Shown here: positions 26,801 through 36,016 of the stretch, piece by piece
Layout of the letters: every line of letters begins with the position of its first letter
Position numbering within the stretch: position 1 is the stretch's first letter
Source: Microbulbifer variabilis
GTDB lineage: Bacteria > Pseudomonadota > Gammaproteobacteria > Pseudomonadales > Cellvibrionaceae
Direction: 5' to 3'
Length of the DNA stretch: 64,000 bases
NCBI RefSeq assembly: GCF_020524905.1
Contig: NZ_JAIVKI010000008.1
Span: 1 to 64,000 of the forward strand
The notes under the pieces: generated by a model
Databases searched by the model: none
What the model was told of the DNA's origin: nothing
The model's input: only the letters and a program-made list of their open reading frames with translations
Translations under genes and position numbers: made by a program

Positions 26801-29800
26801 GTTGACCGGGTTTGAACTCTATAGGGAACCAGCATGCTACCACTTACGGGGCAGGATACACTTCCACAGAAATCATAGTCTGTATTAAATACCACACTGT
26901 CCGCATTTGTATGCTCAGACTCTCGACCAAATGAGTCATACTTGGTGCTAACCTTGCGGCCATTCGCATCAGTAACACTGGTTACGCTACCAAACCGCGG
27001 GTCGTATCCTATGGTGATCTTTTGGTCTAGTGAATTAGTTAGGGTTTGCGGATATCGGTTATCAACAAAATTAGAAGCCAAAGAGCTACTTGATTTAACA
27101 TCCAACCTATCATCGGCGTTATCAGGCGCACTCGTGACCTCACTCACGAGATTTCCACTGGCATCATAGCCATAATCAACGATCAGCTCATAAGTTTCAT
27201 CTCCAGGATACGCTGTAACACTACCCGTTTTATTAGTTGAACCATAAGGAGTGTAAACCAACTCCTGAACACTATCCGCAGAATCACCGATATCACCATC
27301 GTAATGCCTAACCTGACGAGCATTAACAAAGCCTATTAGCCATGGGTTTGTTCGATTGTAAAAAGTAATTGTGGTTTCACTGCTGCGCTCTATGTTGCTC
27401 AGGTTAGCTTTTTTAACTTCCCCCCAAAAACTTTGATCATCACTAAAGCTTGCACTCTTAGCTATGCGAACGCTTTGATAAGTACCTGAGATCACCTCGC
27501 CAAAAGCACCATAGCTTGCTGATTCTATTTCAGTTTCTTTGGATTCATATCCCAGGACCTGCCCCTGTTCCAATATGGTTTTTAAGCTCTGTTCAACATA
27601 AGAATAAAGGGTACTATTTGATCCTATAGTCAAAGGAATTGATTGATGCCGGAAATGCTGTTGAGTTAACAGCTCTCGATGGGTGGGATAGACACCTTCG
27701 TATTGATGCAGCCTCGCTGTCTTACCAAAATGTGGAAAGTCCTGACGAAGCTGTCGATAAGTGGAGATACCGGAAGCAGTATCATAGCTATATTGCGCAT
27801 AATAACCTAGAAAGCCCCAGCCAATAGTGCTTGAAAGCCCATACCCCTGGTAATCATAGAGGGTGACGTGACAGCCCTGATGATAGCCGTCACTTGGATC
27901 TGTATCCATCTGTTCACAGCTACCAGCCAGTCCATTTGAGCGATGCACCTCACTGACCAATCCACGATTATTACCACTGGCTTCGGACCACTCAGAGGCA
28001 TACTGAGGTACAGCTGGGGTGCCAAAAGGGTTGGAATCCATATTCTGGATATCACCCAGTCGCTCATATTTAAAATGGGTATTTCGACCTATGCCATCTG
28101 TTACCTTTTCTATACCTGTTGTTGAGTCGATTGAATTACCTTCTAAAGAAGACCACGATAACGTTAATGGGTTAAGACAGGATCGACCAGCACCATTTTG
28201 ATGATAAGCACAAAGCTGTACCTGTTTAAGGCGCCGTGAATGCTCTTGCTCTGGAATGGCCGGTTCTTCTTCCGATATGAAAAGATATTCTCTCTGTAAA
28301 GTATCATCTAAGTGAACACGTATATGGTGCAATAAAACCAGCTGTTCTTGCTGAATTTCATCAGGCCCTATCGGTTGAGGTGGTGCATCTGTACGAGTTC
28401 CATATTGGAATTCAATTTTGGCATCACCATTATTTCCATAAACAATTTCCAGTGGGTAATTGATTCCCTGAATCTCATCCCGGTGATATTTATACTGAAT
28501 ACTGTTACCAAATGCGTCTGTTACCTTATTGATTGACCAAGCAAAGACTGAGGAATTACCCACTCTAAGGCGGCTATCGTCACTCGTTCCGTATTCAATT
28601 ATTTTTCCATCGCTGGTTTTAACCTGAAACCAATACTTCCCATCATCAGTCTCTTTCATTTCTATGTACTGAAAGCTCTCACGAAGGGTTCTATAGCTTG
28701 AATCTTTCTTAAAGTAGTCCCCTGAAACGACAACCAGTGGCTCACCATCTAAACATAGTGAGTCCTTAGTATCATCAAATGATATCTCTGAACCTGATGG
28801 AAGATCCTTCACACAACGACGAATCTCACTGATACCAGCCAGCCGCCAACCATAGCCGAGGGTATCTTCTGGTAATGTCTCATTGGACCGCCAGCGATAG
28901 CGAGCCCCTGAATAACCTACAGAAAGACCCGGTTCTAAACCATTCACCCCTGGTGCAACCTGGATAGGGATAGAAACAACCGCATCCCCCTTTGTTGAAA
29001 CCTTTGTTCGATATGGGATTGTCCCAGGTGTATCTGCAAGTTGAGTCGTAACAGCCGGTGGTTCATCAATACCTTCTAAATTGTGGACATCAATAAAATC
29101 ACTCTGAGCCCAGCCAGACGAAACATCGTGGTTCCACGCTCGAACTTTATACTTATATTGATCCGGCTCTCCGCCACGGGCGGCATACAGGTTGGTCTGT
29201 GTGCTGGCAAGTACCGTTTTCCAGCAGAGTCCATCAGATTCAACCGCGCAACCCGATTCAGGATTAATCTTACGGGCTCTCTTCAGCTCATAATGAGTAA
29301 AATCAGTAGTCAGTTTTGTCCAAGTGACATCGTAATCCAGTTTTTCAGCTCTTTGGGGGGCGGAAATTTGAATATTCCCCGGCGGGGTATAAGGAATATC
29401 TACGGGTACACTTTTTTCTGGTGACCAGCTAGTGCTACATAGGTTATCCGTACTACAAGCCTTTACTCTGAAAATATAGGTACCGCTGCTACCCTCGGCT
29501 AACTGAATAAGATCCGAAGCACCAGTAACATTGGAATTGCTACATTCACTATCACCAAAACTACCGCTAGGGGGCTTGCACTCCAAAATATAGTAATCCG
29601 CTCCTGTAACTGCCTCCCAGCGGACATAAAAATTAGTAGTTTGTTTGCTATTAGGATCGGTAATCGTGGCCACACTACCCGGCGGCTTGGTGACGATCGT
29701 GGTAGATGAGGTACTCCAACCACTGTATTCCGTGGATGAATCACCAATCGCATAACTCCTAATGCGATACCGATAAGAGCCATCATCTAATGGCACATCG

Positions 29801-30357
29801 CCAATATTTCTGGAAAGTGTACTCTTACCCACTTTAGGACAGCTTGATTCAGACTGCCATTGACCATCTTTTTCCTGGCACCATTGATAGCCATCTATAT
29901 TGGGAGGAGTACTAGCTGCACTCCAGTTGATAGAAAAAGCTCCGTTAGTATCTTTATTACCGTCCTCTCTACCAGAAAATGAGATAGCTGATGGTTTATT
30001 AGGAATAACACGTGCAATTGTAGAGCCTGTAAAGATCACATCAGGCTCAATACAGGTAGTACGAAACCACTCCAAACACTTCATAGCTGTAAAGCGATAA
30101 GTATATCCTCCACCGGATGGGACAGTGTCTGTCCACCAACCACTCTTTCCACTTGATACCCAGCCGCTATCTAAGATAGTTGTACCATTTCGCTTGATAA
30201 TGGTCTTACTCGCACTACTATCAAGGCTCCAAGCAATTTTTACCTGATGACCAGAAATAGAATCAACATAAAAGCTGGACGCTTGTACTGCGACTGCAGT
30301 AAATAGTACAAATGGACCAACAAGAAAAAAGCGAAGCCAGAATGAAAGATATTTCAT
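23821..30357 (-). CDS. Secreted SpvB/RHS-repeat polymorphic toxin
   Basis: A 2178-residue protein. Signal peptide at residues 1-26 (F-F-L-V-G-P-F-V-L-F-T-A-V-A-V-Q-A). Several fibronectin-III-like domains follow (about 27-430), then an SpvB/TcaC-like domain around 445-510 (G-D-A-V-V-S-I-P-I-Q-V-A-P-G-V-N-G, L-G-Y-G-W-R-L-A-G-I-S-E-I). A long series of RHS/YD repeats (about 550-1850) ends with the RHS core terminus G-R-I-Y-D-P-T-L-G-R-F-L-S-P-D and N-R-Y-S-Y-V-F-N-N-P near 1860-1895. The remaining ~280 residues are a variable tip that is Gly-rich and hydrophobic at its end, with a V-V-V-T-G-E-R-P linker. RHS shells encapsulate their tip and deliver it to other cells; this one seems to use Sec export. 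The tip lacks the V-F-A-Q-K-G junction found in the orphan tips. Confidence 0.85.
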   Translation of the reverse strand: MKYLSFWLRFFLVGPFVLFTAVAVQASSFYVDSISGHQVKIAWSLDSSASKTIIKRNGTTILDSGWVSSGKSGWWTDTVPSGGGYTYRFTAMKCLEWFRTTCIEPDVIFTGSTIARVIPNKPSAISFSGREDGNKDTNGAFSINWSAASTPPNIDGYQWCQEKDGQWQSESSCPKVGKSTLSRNIGDVPLDDGSYRYRIRSYAIGDSSTEYSGWSTSSTTIVTKPPGSVATITDPNSKQTTNFYVRWEAVTGADYYILECKPPSGSFGDSECSNSNVTGASDLIQLAEGSSGTYIFRVKACSTDNLCSTSWSPEKSVPVDIPYTPPGNIQISAPQRAEKLDYDVTWTKLTTDFTHYELKRARKINPESGCAVESDGLCWKTVLASTQTNLYAARGGEPDQYKYKVRAWNHDVSSGWAQSDFIDVHNLEGIDEPPAVTTQLADTPGTIPYRTKVSTKGDAVVSIPIQVAPGVNGLEPGLSVGYSGARYRWRSNETLPEDTLGYGWRLAGISEIRRCVKDLPSGSEISFDDTKDSLCLDGEPLVVVSGDYFKKDSSYRTLRESFQYIEMKETDDGKYWFQVKTSDGKIIEYGTSDDSRLRVGNSSVFAWSINKVTDAFGNSIQYKYHRDEIQGINYPLEIVYGNNGDAKIEFQYGTRTDAPPQPIGPDEIQQEQLVLLHHIRVHLDDTLQREYLFISEEEPAIPEQEHSRRLKQVQLCAYHQNGAGRSCLNPLTLSWSSLEGNSIDSTTGIEKVTDGIGRNTHFKYERLGDIQNMDSNPFGTPAVPQYASEWSEASGNNRGLVSEVHRSNGLAGSCEQMDTDPSDGYHQGCHVTLYDYQGYGLSSTIGWGFLGYYAQYSYDTASGISTYRQLRQDFPHFGKTARLHQYEGVYPTHRELLTQQHFRHQSIPLTIGSNSTLYSYVEQSLKTILEQGQVLGYESKETEIESASYGAFGEVISGTYQSVRIAKSASFSDDQSFWGEVKKANLSNIERSSETTITFYNRTNPWLIGFVNARQVRHYDGDIGDSADSVQELVYTPYGSTNKTGSVTAYPGDETYELIVDYGYDASGNLVSEVTSAPDNADDRLDVKSSSSLASNFVDNRYPQTLTNSLDQKITIGYDPRFGSVTSVTDANGRKVSTKYDSFGRESEHTNADSVVFNTDYDFCGSVSCPVSGSMLVPYRVQTRSTITPTSNQYYDLLGRLIQSDTESFNSNNWSRREFEYDAQGRLYIETEPYFPGELPHFTQLTLDNRNRVTAVKRPDGNITDIVYSPISSDRQVKVTVTENILTSNQSVSDTQVSEQYYSLAGDLVKSVDDAMGEMVHTRYTYDGSGLIKTVTLGSGGLDDPATESSFEFDRAGYRVQLTDPNTGTVKSLYNALGQLVWQEDNKGQAIDYDYDSLGRLTKQTDETGIAEWFYDAPNAKGSLESRSYTEGGVEVFLESYSYRGDSKLQSVTTRLVGGSDNKSYEHSYGYDTSGRLNRVTYPNGVEAYYHYNGAGYLQSLSDDLAGSNPLRTFTDINARGQVQEEIYGNGLITNRSYNAHTGRLESINTGSGKIQNREYRWRSNGTLESRLAFSDSNALQRQEDFTYDGLNRLRHATMVAGGDRVLSTQYDTLGNILSKTSSVSSDTQVTGYQYGDFGNAGPNAVSSVTINGVSQSLYYDANGAIERYDAASGDDKWISWNTRQLPTEVVLGSSQSDSTPTARDRFQYGPDGQRYYRESSWMEGGQLKTEKAFIVGSYEEQIPAGDSILAIHKTQLASSVQHIAISDLTGTSGEYQYLHRDHLGSIEKITDEAGLEILNLAFNPDGSRRQGDWSSDLDHQQLQELLAVQGLTTKRGYTGHEHLDRTGLIHMNGRIYDPTLGRFLSPDPIVQTPTYSQSWNRYSYVFNNPLSLTDLTGFSGEEEKPEFEGDKTPDDPPPPIDEVVVTGERPTLNGYWRMFLGYGNIAGNTYSMWAESADTLLGRIMRELKIEMEAADEELEAPLLTTPILLSQPGHDGPISSGAQKIGSYFSDHWRDLTDGLSGLVNSNGVAQVGLLSGSLIGCGISFCMEGSGTLGFSIDLNDFLNSKIYLQFSGAFGVGIGIGGAATRGVSFGKSPTQLVSGFSTSSNRTAIGFAAIPWDVGGPAGSYAVDYANGAISAGGFLGAGLGIGGGVALGERGSLNIATPSLRDIIVLGQ

Positions 30358-31161
30358 AATAATTAGTCAGGCAGAAATTTCAGGGGATGAAATAAGATCG
30401 GAAAATTAGATCTATCTAAAAATTTTTCACAATATTAACAGTGGTAAATATCAATTTAAATATAAAAATAAAACCAACAACTTAACATGACAATTATGAC
30501 ACTTATACTTCTAACGAAGGCGCCAATATATGAAGGAAACGGCAGAGGTTTTGGTACTTCCTTATAATCAATACACACTTATCATACCCAAATATATTTC
30601 ACTACATATGGGCAATAGAATTATGTTAACCCCCGATAAATCAACCAATAGAAATAAAAATAGAGGAATACTCCAATAAGACGTCACCACTAACACTACC
30701 GCGGTTATCAATCAACATCAAAGTGCCAACTGCGATTTGAGAGCATACCGAGACAGAAATAACAAATTATAAGAAATAGAAATGTTACACTATTAACCTG
30801 CCGCTTGAATTAGCTTATGCTATAAAAATAATAACGGCCTAGGACCCCAAAAATTAAATTAACCTTGCATATTGAACTAGAGGTTTCAACCCTAACGGTT
30901 CCCATCAAACAATTTTAACCAAACTCACATAAGACTCACCATTAGATAGATCTATTATTAGTCATCACCACCCCCCTCCAAAAATAAATTAACTTACCAA
31001 TCTCGAAAAGTTATCTGAAAGCCAATAACTTTATCTTACTAGAATAAAAGCTTACACATTAAAATACAGACGAGATTGACTGACATACTACGAAAGGAAA
31101 TAAGACATTTTAAGAGAATCCATGTACTCTGTTAATTTAGAAGCAATAATGTTCACAAGAA
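30358..31161. other. AT-rich intergenic region upstream of the RHS gene
   Basis: 800 bp of very AT-rich DNA between the divergent RHS gene and the gene at 31162. No ORF with coding character, RNA gene or strong hairpin was seen. It must hold the promoters of both flanking genes, but AT-richness makes individual boxes unreliable. Confidence 0.4.
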
Positions 31162-31944
31162 ATGGAAATATTAGAAATTTTACTGACCGAAAACCGTAAA
31201 AGTCTCCTTTATGAAACATCACTTCCTGAAAAATACGTGGAAGAGTTAATAGACCTTTTTGACATAGCTGATGGGCACCTATCGAATATAATCACATACT
31301 CATCAGAAAAAAATGACTTCCTCCGCAATCTTGGAAATAACCCGACATTTCAACTCAGTGATATCAGCAAATACTTCAATGAATTAAGCAAGATAACTTC
31401 TAAAGTTACTTATCAACAACTCGACAACGAGTCTCAAACCTATCACTCTGTATTCATTTTAGCGCTGGCTGAACTAAACTGGTTCGGAAAAGTAGATAGT
31501 GTGATGGCTGACGAAGCGTATGCAACTGCTATATTAAGAGTATCCCAGGAGCTTAAATCTAAGACCGTCGATTTCTCTATAATTTCTGAAATTTCTCGGG
31601 GAATATCGATAGCGCAAGCGCTTGAAATTCACCAACAAAATTTAACCTATTTCTCTATCCTTCGCGCAAGAGAGGTCGGTGAACCCAGTCAACAACGGAA
31701 GGAGATTAACGCTGTCATCAATAAGATGAAACCTGAAATCTTAAAGATTATTTCGGACTTCATAAAGAACTCTAAGCAGTTAGAGCCAAGTCTTGAAGCA
31801 CTAGTCAGATCCACCTTCTCTTCCATTATAAAATCAGCACAATCCTCCCTTACAAATATTAGTGACTACGACACTTTAATCCAAAGGGAAGAAACAACGA
31901 AAAAAGCACTCAAAGAGTGGCTCATAAATCTTAAGACCCAATAA
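31162..31944 (+). CDS. Hypothetical protein
   Basis: 260 residues, M-E-I-L-E-I-L-L-T-E-N-R..., rich in Leu/Ile/Ser/Glu and predicted to be almost entirely helical, with no signal peptide, membrane segment or recognisable motif. AT-rich. It is the first of a run of plus-strand genes leading to the primase and helicase, so it may belong to the replication or regulatory module of the island. Function unknown. Confidence 0.55.
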   Translation: MEILEILLTENRKSLLYETSLPEKYVEELIDLFDIADGHLSNIITYSSEKNDFLRNLGNNPTFQLSDISKYFNELSKITSKVTYQQLDNESQTYHSVFILALAELNWFGKVDSVMADEAYATAILRVSQELKSKTVDFSIISEISRGISIAQALEIHQQNLTYFSILRAREVGEPSQQRKEINAVINKMKPEILKIISDFIKNSKQLEPSLEALVRSTFSSIIKSAQSSLTNISDYDTLIQREETTKKALKEWLINLKTQ

Positions 31945-32008
31945 CATAAGTATATAAACATGTCAAACAACACCCCCTGGTAAGCAAGGGGGTAAAAATC
32001 CATATGTA

Positions 32009-32464
32009 ATGGCCCCTCAACTTGAACGTTTAGGAGCCCAAATGTACCAGGATTTAAAAACCTTAATCAGACCGCCATCTTCCCTTTCAAAATTGACATG
32101 TACAAATGGTGAAACCATAGGGGTAACCCAATTAGAAACAGATCTCAGTTTTAAATTATTTATAACCTCGTCAGAGGGTGTAGGTATTTGTGGGCACTTC
32201 CAACCTCCTAAAATTTCTGTATCGAAAAATGGTGCAAATAGTAAAGGTATTGATATTCTCGGAATTGGATATTGGGCCGCCCCATTTGTAATATATTATC
32301 TTCTACATAGCATATCGCTAAATTTTAAAAATTTACCCAAAGCAGATTATGCATTCATTGAAAGAGATAGAACTATTTCAATGCGGAATTTCCCACAACT
32401 CTTCCGGGATTTTTTTGAGCTACTAAAACAGTTTAATCCTTCCGGTCACAACTGGGACATATAA
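32009..32464 (+). CDS. Hypothetical protein
   Basis: 151 residues; a polar N-terminal half, a hydrophobic segment around 92-107 (I-G-Y-W-A-A-P-F-V-I-Y-Y-L-L) and a charged C-terminus. A later ATG (M12, 32042) is an alternative start; no clear ribosome site favours either. No family recognised. It lies between another unknown gene and the primase on the same strand with short gaps. Confidence 0.5.
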   Translation: MAPQLERLGAQMYQDLKTLIRPPSSLSKLTCTNGETIGVTQLETDLSFKLFITSSEGVGICGHFQPPKISVSKNGANSKGIDILGIGYWAAPFVIYYLLHSISLNFKNLPKADYAFIERDRTISMRNFPQLFRDFFELLKQFNPSGHNWDI

Positions 32465-32560
32465 CCAAAATAGAACGGGCACGAATTCGTACTCGATTCC
32501 TCCCAAGAAATCACCATTTACCATGGAGCTTATCGCTCGCTCCAAAAATATATTAGCAGC

Positions 32561-33145
32561 ATGAAAAATATAACCATTACTTTACTATATAAAATTAATT
32601 CGCCAAAAGGAATAAGATACCCGACCACATGGCCAGAATTTGTTGAAGAAATTCTCAATAATGGTCACAAGATAGCTTCAAAGAAAAATATTGGGACCCT
32701 TCTTTTTTCAATGGCTGAATTTAAAGGCGGCAGACGGGCAAAGTTTATAAAAAAAATATACGGAATGATTTTAGATATTGATGGATCATCAAGTGTCTCA
32801 GCTGTCAGAGAAAAACTTGGGGATTTTGAATATATTATGTATTCTACATTTAGTCACAGAAAACGCAAAGGGGTTGAAAAATTTAAAGTAGTTTTAATTT
32901 TTAATGAACCCTATAACCCCAGTGATATGTCAAAACGGGTCAACGTTCTCAAGAAAATTTTTTACTATTGTGATCCTTCTTCATTCAATTTGACACAATT
33001 TCAGGCACTCCCAAACTGCCCAAGATCTAGGCAAAAATTAGCATTCATAGAATACAACCCGGGACATCCATTTAATTTAAGCAAATTACCTATAGACAAA
33101 TTTTTGCCTCAAACAGAAAAAAAGCTCGCAAGCATAAAAATTTGA
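32561..33145 (+). CDS. Archaeo-eukaryotic-type primase/polymerase domain protein
   Basis: 194 residues resembling the compact prim-pol domain of plasmid, phage and satellite replication proteins. The metal-binding pair is L-D-I-D-G at residues 71-75 (D72, D74), followed by the S-T-F-S-H-R segment (H99) and K-F-K-V-V-L-I-F. These match the D-x-D, H and downstream motifs of AEP primases. The stop overlaps the TTG start of the helicase gene (TTGA), so the two proteins are co-translated. Together they form a replication module: primer synthesis plus unwinding. Assigned from motifs only; distant families remain possible. Confidence 0.68.
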   Translation: MKNITITLLYKINSPKGIRYPTTWPEFVEEILNNGHKIASKKNIGTLLFSMAEFKGGRRAKFIKKIYGMILDIDGSSSVSAVREKLGDFEYIMYSTFSHRKRKGVEKFKVVLIFNEPYNPSDMSKRVNVLKKIFYYCDPSSFNLTQFQALPNCPRSRQKLAFIEYNPGHPFNLSKLPIDKFLPQTEKKLASIKI

Positions 33146-34980
33146 AGCCCACTAAAAAAATCAAAAACACATCAACTGACATTATAGACCCCAATACCAT
33201 AATAACATATAAGGAAGGGAAAATATTAGCAGGAAAAATAAACCGCCATATTCGCTCTGTTTTATGTCCGAAGCATAAGGATTCAAATCCTTCAGAGTTT
33301 GCTGACATTAATGAAAAAGGTATTCCTTTTATTAGCTGCAAAAAATGCGGAACACTCTGGGTCAACCTTGAGGGCTATCAGCCAAAATCTGAAAGTCTTT
33401 TCGAAATTTTATCATACAAACATAGAAATCTTGAATCCACGGTGGAACGACCACGCTCCCAAGATGAGACCCACCAACTACTACATAAAATAAGAGAGAA
33501 TTTTTCATTAAATAATGTTGTATATGGTGTTGAGGGTGTAGGCAAATCCTATTTAGCAAAAATTCTATGTGATACTGGCATAAAATTAATTTTTGCTTGC
33601 CATTCCAACAAGCAAGCTGAAGAGAAATTTAATGAACTCAATAAAAGTGGATTAAAACCTTTCTTATTAAAAAGCAAATCATATGAAATAGAAAAAAATT
33701 TTGGCATTAAGCCTATAGTGCACCCCAGAAAAAACCCTTGGGATCTAGGGCAAATTAATATGGAAGCGACCATTAATTTAATTAATAAAGTTAATCCAAA
33801 TATAACAGAGAGTGATCTTTCAACCATTTCATCTGAGCAACCGAGTCATACCCACCCTGTCGACTGGACTTCTCAAAATTTAGTAGTAATGACCCATGCC
33901 CGCCTTCAACGTCTAGGCTACTTAAATATGAGAGAGCATACGCAAGGCTATACTCTCCCTATCCCTGAAAATATTGTAATTTTTTATGACGATCCTATTC
34001 TTGATGACTTCATGACCTTGTTTACCTTCCATTCTAATATTCGCGATAGGAAAATTGATGGCATTTCAGTTGATGTACACATACCCAAGAAAGATGATCG
34101 CATTTATTATATTAAGCCTGAGTTTCTTCGCTTTGGTTATGGGCTAGAGAAAAACCTATCTATCATTACCACCACTGAACTACTTATAGTCGAGCTGATT
34201 TCTCGTCAGCGGCCTGAAATTACTATTCACGATCAACTTTTTCCGTCAACCTCTAAGCTAGAAGGTGGAGATATTCACTTAATTTCAACCCGGTTAGTAT
34301 GGGCTAAATTCGATGGTATTCTACCACTAATAATGGAGCGATTAACCCGCTTGGGTTTCGAGTTTGAATATATTGCTAACGGTCAAGGGTGCTCTACAAA
34401 CCTATGTAACAATAAAGGACTGAATAGCCTTAGTGAGCTTGCAACGGTAATAGAAATCAGTATACCAACACCAGAAGAGACTATGCGCCTTTATGAGCAA
34501 TTTGACGGGGAAATAGAAGAGAGAGTAATCAACCTTGCGTTAATGCTAGATAAACTCCATCAGGCAGTTGGGCGAAATAGTGGGTATCGTTTCAGGGGTA
34601 AACCCTGTGTAGTGCTGGTGGACCCTAAATATTTCAGGGCCATTGAGAGGCATTCTCGATATTCCTTTAAGTCAGCCATATCACCAGATAAGGAAAACCC
34701 TAAAATATACCCTAGAAAGCAACCCAAATTTGATCACCTAGCAGAAGCAATACGCTGGTATATAAATCGTCTTGATATTTACCTCGGAGACGGTAGGAAG
34801 GCTGAGTATGATTGCATCGCTTCGTTACGTAAAGTAAACGGCCAACAGCATGATATTCGTAAAAAGAGAATCACTATTTCCCTTAAAAATCTAGTTAAGA
34901 GATATCCTCATCGAGAAAAGCCACTCAACAGGCTCCTAGAAAAACTACAGGACCCCAAGGTTAACCGCCAAGCTGCTTAA
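33142..34980 (+). CDS. Zinc-finger helicase-like replication protein
   Basis: 612 residues starting at a TTG that overlaps the previous stop. A zinc-binding element is formed by C42-P-K-H45 and C66-K-K-C69. The P-loop G-V-E-G-V-G-K-S is at 129-136, a Walker B/DExx-like F-Y-D-D-P-I near 283, and a motif-VI-like Q-A-V-G-R-N-S-G-Y-R near 475. These suggest a superfamily-2-type helicase with a degenerate DExx box. The C-terminal ~130 residues are basic. With the upstream primase it would replicate the island or an excised circle. Its immediate downstream region carries two palindromic 72-bp repeats. Confidence 0.65.
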   Translation: MKPTKKIKNTSTDIIDPNTIITYKEGKILAGKINRHIRSVLCPKHKDSNPSEFADINEKGIPFISCKKCGTLWVNLEGYQPKSESLFEILSYKHRNLESTVERPRSQDETHQLLHKIRENFSLNNVVYGVEGVGKSYLAKILCDTGIKLIFACHSNKQAEEKFNELNKSGLKPFLLKSKSYEIEKNFGIKPIVHPRKNPWDLGQINMEATINLINKVNPNITESDLSTISSEQPSHTHPVDWTSQNLVVMTHARLQRLGYLNMREHTQGYTLPIPENIVIFYDDPILDDFMTLFTFHSNIRDRKIDGISVDVHIPKKDDRIYYIKPEFLRFGYGLEKNLSIITTTELLIVELISRQRPEITIHDQLFPSTSKLEGGDIHLISTRLVWAKFDGILPLIMERLTRLGFEFEYIANGQGCSTNLCNNKGLNSLSELATVIEISIPTPEETMRLYEQFDGEIEERVINLALMLDKLHQAVGRNSGYRFRGKPCVVLVDPKYFRAIERHSRYSFKSAISPDKENPKIYPRKQPKFDHLAEAIRWYINRLDIYLGDGRKAEYDCIASLRKVNGQQHDIRKKRITISLKNLVKRYPHREKPLNRLLEKLQDPKVNRQAA

Positions 34981-34998
34981 CCCATTTGGGAAACCATC

Positions 34999-35069
34999 AA
35001 AAGCGCCTAGATTTCTCACCTAATGAGATGGATAATGAAATCCATATAAATCAATAAGTTAGGCGCTTT
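34999..35069. repeat. Palindromic-ended repeat, unit 1 (candidate origin element)
   Basis: Begins AAAAGCGCCTAG and ends GTTAGGCGCTTT, so the ends pair; inside are CACCTAATGA and ATATAAATCAATAAGTTA. The same layout recurs at 35188-35259. The 464-bp gap after the helicase gene has no ORF and is otherwise AT-rich. An origin, a protein-binding array or a long transcript hairpin are all possible. Confidence 0.55.
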
Positions 35070-35187
35070 CGTTAAGTGAAATATCCCAAAGAGACAATAG
35101 TAAAGCCGAATAACATGCTATTTGGGCTTCCTTTCATAGCTTGCTTCTAGAGCTGGATACCAAGCCTAACCCAATCAAGAGATAGCC

Positions 35188-35259
35188 AAAAGCGCCTAAG
35201 TTTATCACCTAATGAAACTGACAAATAAATCATTATAAATCAATGAGTTAAGCGCTTTT
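35188..35259. repeat. Palindromic-ended repeat, unit 2 (candidate origin element)
   Basis: Begins AAAAGCGCCTAAG and ends GTTAAGCGCTTTT, with interior CACCTAATGA and ATAAATCAATGAGTTA as in unit 1; the two units are about 120 bp apart in the same orientation. Confidence 0.55.
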
Positions 35260-35444
35260 GCAGGTTGGTTGCAGACATCTGCTCATCAAGGTCAATGTTT
35301 CTACTAGGCCAAGATCAAGCACTAATGAGTCACCATCTTAAATTATTACCAAGAACTCAGCTCAACCCTAAGTTATACCAAAAGTTTGTGGATCTGGATT
35401 GTCACAGGTAGGGGCCCAACTTCGATAAAAATAGGCAACTTGGG

Positions 35445-35663
35445 CTAAGCTGGCTGGTTATTTTTTGAGCACTTCTTGCGGATTAATGTGTAATAGGTAG
35501 CGGCGCCAGCAGGGGTAAGACCACAGTTATTAACAAACTCTTCAATGATTTCCTTCCGTTTTACTCCTTCCACTTTACTCATGCGCTCATAGGCTTTGGT
35601 GGCCATTGCCATCTTAGATAGGCCAGCGCTGCTTTTCTTTGGATTTTTTCCACTTGTTTTCAT
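35445..35663 (-). CDS. Small hypothetical protein
   Basis: 72 residues, M-K-T-S-G-K-N-P-K-K-S-S-A-G-L-S-K-M-A..., basic, with a C-terminal helical segment G-L-T-P-A-G-A-A-T-Y-Y-T-L-I-R-K-K. The frame is open 21 codons further upstream, but GGAG lies 7 bases before the ATG at 35663 and the upstream part overlaps another frame, so the short start is preferred. Resembles small conserved proteins of islands and phages with a possible DNA-binding role; function not known. Confidence 0.6.
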   Translation of the reverse strand: MKTSGKNPKKSSAGLSKMAMATKAYERMSKVEGVKRKEIIEEFVNNCGLTPAGAATYYTLIRKKCSKNNQPA

Positions 35664-35697
35664 GTCCACTCCAACTTGGGTTGCTTTCACCGGATAG

Positions 35698-35916
35698 TCA
35701 TTTCTCTGAAAGATTTGACCAAACATAATGGGTTAGCTCCTGCATCTCTGTTATTGATATGGATTCCATACCCGCAATATCTTCAAACAACTCACCACAC
35801 TCGATAGCGACTAGATCCATAGATATATCATCGTAGGGGTATCGCTCTTTAATGTTACAAGCTATGGAGTTGATCTGTTCCAGGGTGATCTTGCTACTTT
35901 TTTCATTGAATAAGCA
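35698..35916 (-). other. Open frame without a start codon, possible truncated small gene
   Basis: An uninterrupted minus-strand frame of about 73 codons (C-L-F-N-E-K-S-S-K-I-T-L-E-Q-I-N-S-I-A..., ending S-E-K) that looks coding: acidic and helical, with Y-P-Y-D-D-I-S-M-D-L. It ends 35 bases before the next minus-strand start. A stop lies just upstream and no ATG, GTG or TTG occurs before the internal ATG at 35820. Either the 5' end was lost or an unusual start is used. Confidence 0.35.
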
Positions 35917-36016
35917 TCAATTCTTTCTTCAATCAGGACAACAGAAGGCACTCGTTGATCTAGGGAATGGATTTGAAGATGATCAATTACTCAACAATAA
36001 CGAACGGGAGATCAAT

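Noticed and set aside
34999..35259. The two palindromic repeats as integron attC sites.
   Set aside because: Right ends match GTTRRRY, but the left ends do not match RYYYAAC fully, no inner stem pairs are conserved and there is no integron integrase or cassette structure; kept only as candidate origin repeats.
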